A DNA stretch of 64,000 bases, taken from NCBI RefSeq assembly GCF_900114005.1, contig NZ_FORM01000002.1, positions 434,001 through 498,000 on the forward strand, read 5' to 3'. This document shows positions 60,563 through 64,000 of the stretch, in pieces. A program made the position numbers and the translations under genes. Source of the DNA: Olleya namhaensis. Its GTDB lineage: Bacteria > Bacteroidota > Bacteroidia > Flavobacteriales > Flavobacteriaceae. How positions within the stretch are numbered: the first letter of the stretch is position 1; each line of letters starts with the position of its first letter. The notes under the pieces are model-generated. The model made no database searches. It was not told where the DNA came from and saw nothing but the letters and a program-made list of their open reading frames with translations.

Positions 60563-63500
60563 CTACTTGACAATAACTTTTTTAGTTTGTTTATTAACCC
60601 CATCACTAACTTGTAGCATGTACATTCCTGATTGTACATTTTCTAAGTTAACTGTTTCGTTAAAAGTAGGAGAACTTTCGTATGTTTTATAAAATACACT
60701 TCTTCCTCTAATATCATAAACCGCTAAAACAACATTTTTAGATGAAATGCTATTTAACTTAACATTAAAGGACCCATTGTTTGGGTTAGGATATACTGTA
60801 AAATCTGAGATTGAAGTATTAAAATCTGATGCTGATAACGTACGCATTACACAAACTTCTAAATCAAAACTATTGAAAGTACCTCCGTCAAAATTAGCAT
60901 CATCAACAATAGTTAACACCCAGTCTCCAGCAGACATCTCACCATATAAAGTAGATAAATCTCCTTCCGGAATAAAACTACCTGTAAACGGAGCAGCACC
61001 TGCTGTAATTAATCCATCAGTTCCCTCTTGATCAAAAATAGTACCTGTATAGTTATCTCCACTACTTCCATTATCCGACGTTAACTCAACCACTGTCCCA
61101 TTTGGACTAGTTAAAGTTATATCTAAATCAGCAGACCACGTATGTGTAATATCAACAGTTACATTAACATCTGTAATTGGAAAATCTTCAGGGATATTGA
61201 CAGTAGAAACAACCGTATTTCCTGCTCCACTTGCAGAGATATTTTGTGCTACATTATCCGTATATATTCCACAAGTCAAATTAGCAGTTTTAAAAGTAAA
61301 TACCGCTGATGGATTGGAAGAAGCACACTGATTAGAACTAGTTACTCTCCAAAAATAATCAGTATTTACATCTAACATTGACGCTGTATACATATTTGTT
61401 TGTATTGTTGCAGACTCTAAAATAGTTCCAAAACTAGCATCTGTTGCTATTTCAACTAAATAATCTACTGCATTAGGATCTAAATCCCAAGACAATTCTA
61501 CATCAGAAGCAACATCTATAGCTCCATCTAAAGGTGATGCCAAAACAACACTTGCTAAAGTACCATTATACACATTAAGCGTTAATGGCACTGATTTAGT
61601 AATCGTACCAGATACAGCTTCTAAAGAAAAAGGATAAGAACCAATAAGTAATGATCCTGTCCCAGATACCGTTACAGTACCTGTTGTTCCATCAGCAGTA
61701 GCAGATGCAGGACTAATAACTGCAGATGCTCCTGCAGGCAAACCTAATACTGAAAAATTAGTAGTACCAGTAAAACCTAAAAATGTATTGTATGTAAAGT
61801 TATAAACTGCATTTGCCGGTTCACAAACATCCATTTCTGGATTTGTTACACTAACAACAAACTCAGACTCTTGAATTGTAAAATTAGTTGAGTTAACAGC
61901 ATAAAATATATTATTATTCCCTTCTACTATTACTCTTGCCATAGAAGTCACTGCTCCAATTGGCACAACAACATCATGAGATCCATCATTAGGCACATTG
62001 GATGCAATAGTCAAAGGAAATGTTAATCCACCATCCGTAGATAATAAAATATTAACTGTAGGCGTATTTACAGCTCCTCCATCTGTTCCCGAAACATCCC
62101 AATTTACTATTTGAGTCGAACCTGCATCCCAAGTAACATTTGTAGTTTGAGAAGTGACAGCAAAAGGCCCAGAGGCACCATCGACTGTTACTAACATTTC
62201 ATCAAAATCTGTTTGAGGCATTTGGCCAACACCACCACCTTCAGATCGATCCCTTACAGTTAATGCAAAATTTAAATTTCTTCCTACGGTTGAAACAGTT
62301 TCCCAAGAAGTATTATCTACAGTTTCTACTGGATTAGACTCAGTCAACTGTCCATCTAAAACTCTGCTTAAAATTGGCATATATCTGTTAGGAGATGTAC
62401 TTGGCGGTCTTGACCTCCAAACTGCTCCTGTTGTTTTTGTAGGCGCAAAATTTGTAAACGATGTTACCCCGTCATCTGTTTGCTCCCAAGTATACGTTAA
62501 AGTATCAGTAGCATCAGCATCTGTAGCAGCTCCTTTTAAAATAAAAGCTGTACCCATTGGGATCGTATAATCTGCACCAGCATCTGCAACTGGAGGATTA
62601 TTAGTAATAGCAGTAGTTACTGCACAATTATTAGGAGCAGTCGTTACATTATCCAAAATTTGAGTAATACTGTAATAGTGAAAATAAGGATCACTATGAT
62701 CCTGCACATCATTACCTCCGGTAATACCTGCATACCCCATAATAGTTGTTCCACTACCTGGTTCTGCATTTACTCCTGTTCCTTCAGAACTATTTGACCA
62801 TGTATGATTTGCTCCCATTTGGTGACCAATTTCATGCGGTACATAGTCAATATCAAAAAAATCAGCCATAAAAGGGCCTCCATCATTATCCGTAAATTGG
62901 TGAGCTGAAAAACCACTCCCCTTACCACTCTGACAAACACAACCTATACATCCTGCATTACCATTATTTGCTGCAAAAGTCAAAAGATGACCTATATCAT
63001 AATCAGTTTCTCCTACAGTTGCTGTTAAATTAGATTGTAAATCTGAGTTTAAGTTACTCCCATAAGGATCTGGAACTGCTGTAGAATAAATTAAATCCAA
63101 CGCAGGGTCATCCGCAGTATCAACTAAAACAAATGTAATAGCCATGTCAACTTCAAAAACTTCATTATTTCTATCTAAAGTAGAAATCATTTGGGCCAAT
63201 GCATCTGCTCTAGCATCTCCATTTGCTGCATTTCCATCATCCCAAAAAGAAGTATACTCCTGAGTTACTGACATTGCCATTCTAAAAGTCCTTAATAATT
63301 GGTCATTAGCATCGCGAGACACCTCGCTGCTAATAATTCTTTTAGAAATATCGACATCCTCTGTTAAACACTCAAATGTTTCAGAAGAATTTAATTGAGC
63401 CGTTCTATTATAAATAATATACTGCCCATTAGACACTTTAGTAATAGGTTGAATGTAAACAGTTTCTTTACCTGGCTCTGAAATCATCCCTTTCAAACCC

Positions 63501-63901
63501 AAAGGTGTTACACTAAATCTTACTCTAGTTCCTGAATTATCAGTTCTTGAACCTAGATATGTTTTAATATTAGGATGCTGTGCAATATTATCATTGGACG
63601 AGAAAATTTGAGTTTCTACAACTCTAAATTCCTGCTTTTGTCCATTAATACTTGGAAAACTAACTATAGTATTAGATTTTCCATGAGATGTTCTTCTTAA
63701 TGGCGCTCCTAATAATTGTTGTCTAAAATTTTGAATATTAAATTGAAAAATTTCAGAGTTATCCTTGTCTAAATTTTTTAGAGAAATACCAGTGGCATTC
63801 TCATTAAATGTTGTTTTTGACCATACTCCATCTTGAGCTAAAACAATATTAGCAAAGAGCAAAAAAGTTAGTAAAAAAACATAATGTATTTTTGTTTTCA
63901 T
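60563..63901 (-). CDS. secreted M12B-type metalloprotease with proprotein-convertase P-domain and T9SS signal
   Basis: The 1112-residue protein has a signal peptide (FANIVLAQ), a propeptide of about 190 residues, and a reprolysin-like metalloprotease domain. The zinc motif HEIGHQMGANH is at residues 356-366 (His356, His360, His366, Glu357), followed by the Met-turn TTIMGYAGI. Ig/PKD-like and fibronectin-like domains follow (about 430-870), then a proprotein-convertase P-domain (about 880-1020, HTWSADLDITLTSPNGT). The C-terminal type IX sorting domain (FTVYPNPNNGSFNVKL, ending KKVIVK) directs secretion. It probably degrades external protein. Confidence 0.93.
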   Translation of the reverse strand: MKTKIHYVFLLTFLLFANIVLAQDGVWSKTTFNENATGISLKNLDKDNSEIFQFNIQNFRQQLLGAPLRRTSHGKSNTIVSFPSINGQKQEFRVVETQIFSSNDNIAQHPNIKTYLGSRTDNSGTRVRFSVTPLGLKGMISEPGKETVYIQPITKVSNGQYIIYNRTAQLNSSETFECLTEDVDISKRIISSEVSRDANDQLLRTFRMAMSVTQEYTSFWDDGNAANGDARADALAQMISTLDRNNEVFEVDMAITFVLVDTADDPALDLIYSTAVPDPYGSNLNSDLQSNLTATVGETDYDIGHLLTFAANNGNAGCIGCVCQSGKGSGFSAHQFTDNDGGPFMADFFDIDYVPHEIGHQMGANHTWSNSSEGTGVNAEPGSGTTIMGYAGITGGNDVQDHSDPYFHYYSITQILDNVTTAPNNCAVTTAITNNPPVADAGADYTIPMGTAFILKGAATDADATDTLTYTWEQTDDGVTSFTNFAPTKTTGAVWRSRPPSTSPNRYMPILSRVLDGQLTESNPVETVDNTSWETVSTVGRNLNFALTVRDRSEGGGVGQMPQTDFDEMLVTVDGASGPFAVTSQTTNVTWDAGSTQIVNWDVSGTDGGAVNTPTVNILLSTDGGLTFPLTIASNVPNDGSHDVVVPIGAVTSMARVIVEGNNNIFYAVNSTNFTIQESEFVVSVTNPEMDVCEPANAVYNFTYNTFLGFTGTTNFSVLGLPAGASAVISPASATADGTTGTVTVSGTGSLLIGSYPFSLEAVSGTITKSVPLTLNVYNGTLASVVLASPLDGAIDVASDVELSWDLDPNAVDYLVEIATDASFGTILESATIQTNMYTASMLDVNTDYFWRVTSSNQCASSNPSAVFTFKTANLTCGIYTDNVAQNISASGAGNTVVSTVNIPEDFPITDVNVTVDITHTWSADLDITLTSPNGTVVELTSDNGSSGDNYTGTIFDQEGTDGLITAGAAPFTGSFIPEGDLSTLYGEMSAGDWVLTIVDDANFDGGTFNSFDLEVCVMRTLSASDFNTSISDFTVYPNPNNGSFNVKLNSISSKNVVLAVYDIRGRSVFYKTYESSPTFNETVNLENVQSGMYMLQVSDGVNKQTKKVIVK

Positions 63902-63923
63902 AAGTGAGAGATTTTTGAATACT

Positions 63924-63931
63924 CAAATCTA
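63924..63931 (-). promoter_or_regulatory. metalloprotease promoter, -7 element TAGATTTG
   Basis: On the minus strand TAGATTTG matches TAnnTTTG and lies 22 bases before the protease ATG. No clear -33 was seen. Confidence 0.5.
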
Positions 63932-64000
63932 AAGAAACTATTGTTTAATTAATAAAAATTTAACAACAACTTTAATGCATGCATAATTAAATAGCCGCTT

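Overview
The window is AT-rich chromosomal DNA from a member of the Bacteroidetes, almost certainly a marine-type Flavobacteriaceae. This rests on the -33/-7 promoter grammar (TAnnTTTG just upstream of many genes, with no convincing Shine-Dalgarno signals), TonB-dependent receptors with an N-terminal carboxypeptidase-like domain, a type IX secretion sorting domain on the last gene, and many protein sequences of flavobacterial type. I found no insertion sequence, phage or CRISPR array. The genus is not determined.

Layout. 1-4025 (minus): 2-oxoglutarate dehydrogenase operon odhA - small secreted protein - odhB (cut by the window edge). 4143-4682: small outer-membrane protein. 4862-15398 (plus): a clade II nitrous oxide reductase cluster: c-type cytochrome lipoprotein, fasciclin protein, nosZ, membrane protein, nosL, nosD, nosF, nosY, then a likely copper-supply module (Cys-motif membrane protein, YtkA-like lipoprotein, TonB-dependent receptor). 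15475-16693 (minus): the NO/iron-sulfur stress pair ric and an Rrf2/NsrR-like regulator. 16756-18086: hypothetical gene and polyprenyl synthetase. 18214-24844: TetR plus a TolC/membrane-fusion/RND efflux operon. 24937-32260: aspS, a ClC protein, tadA, a TonB-like protein, dxs. 32257-33600: dgt.

33703-42203 looks like a phosphate-starvation block: a TonB receptor with a beta-helix lipoprotein, a YwqK-like protein, an OprO/P porin and a PiT transporter fused to a PhoU-like domain. Heptads related to TAACATT, phased at 11 bp like a Pho box, lie before these genes and before an apparently orphan terminator that may end an undescribed small RNA. 42260-50267: chrA, DUF6503, OmpA lipoprotein, two zinc-ribbon membrane proteins, nrdA and nrdB. 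50879-63901: DUF3109, marC, a short flavoprotein, an S41 protease, dCMP deaminase, HupE/UreJ-like protein, manA, a LacI regulator, tRNA-Leu(CAA), prs, rplY, pth and a large secreted M12-type metalloprotease.

The most interesting signals are regulatory. Two nos-region promoters carry a CRP/FNR-like palindrome at exactly the same distance from the -7 element. The nos, ric and rrf2 promoters share a second motif, which would couple N2O reduction to NO sensing. The tetR promoter has a 9-bp perfect inverted repeat around its -33 region. The 38.3-38.6 kb intergenic region may encode a Pho-controlled small RNA. No nitrite or NO reductase gene is in the window, so whether the organism is a complete denitrifier or only an N2O reducer cannot be told here.
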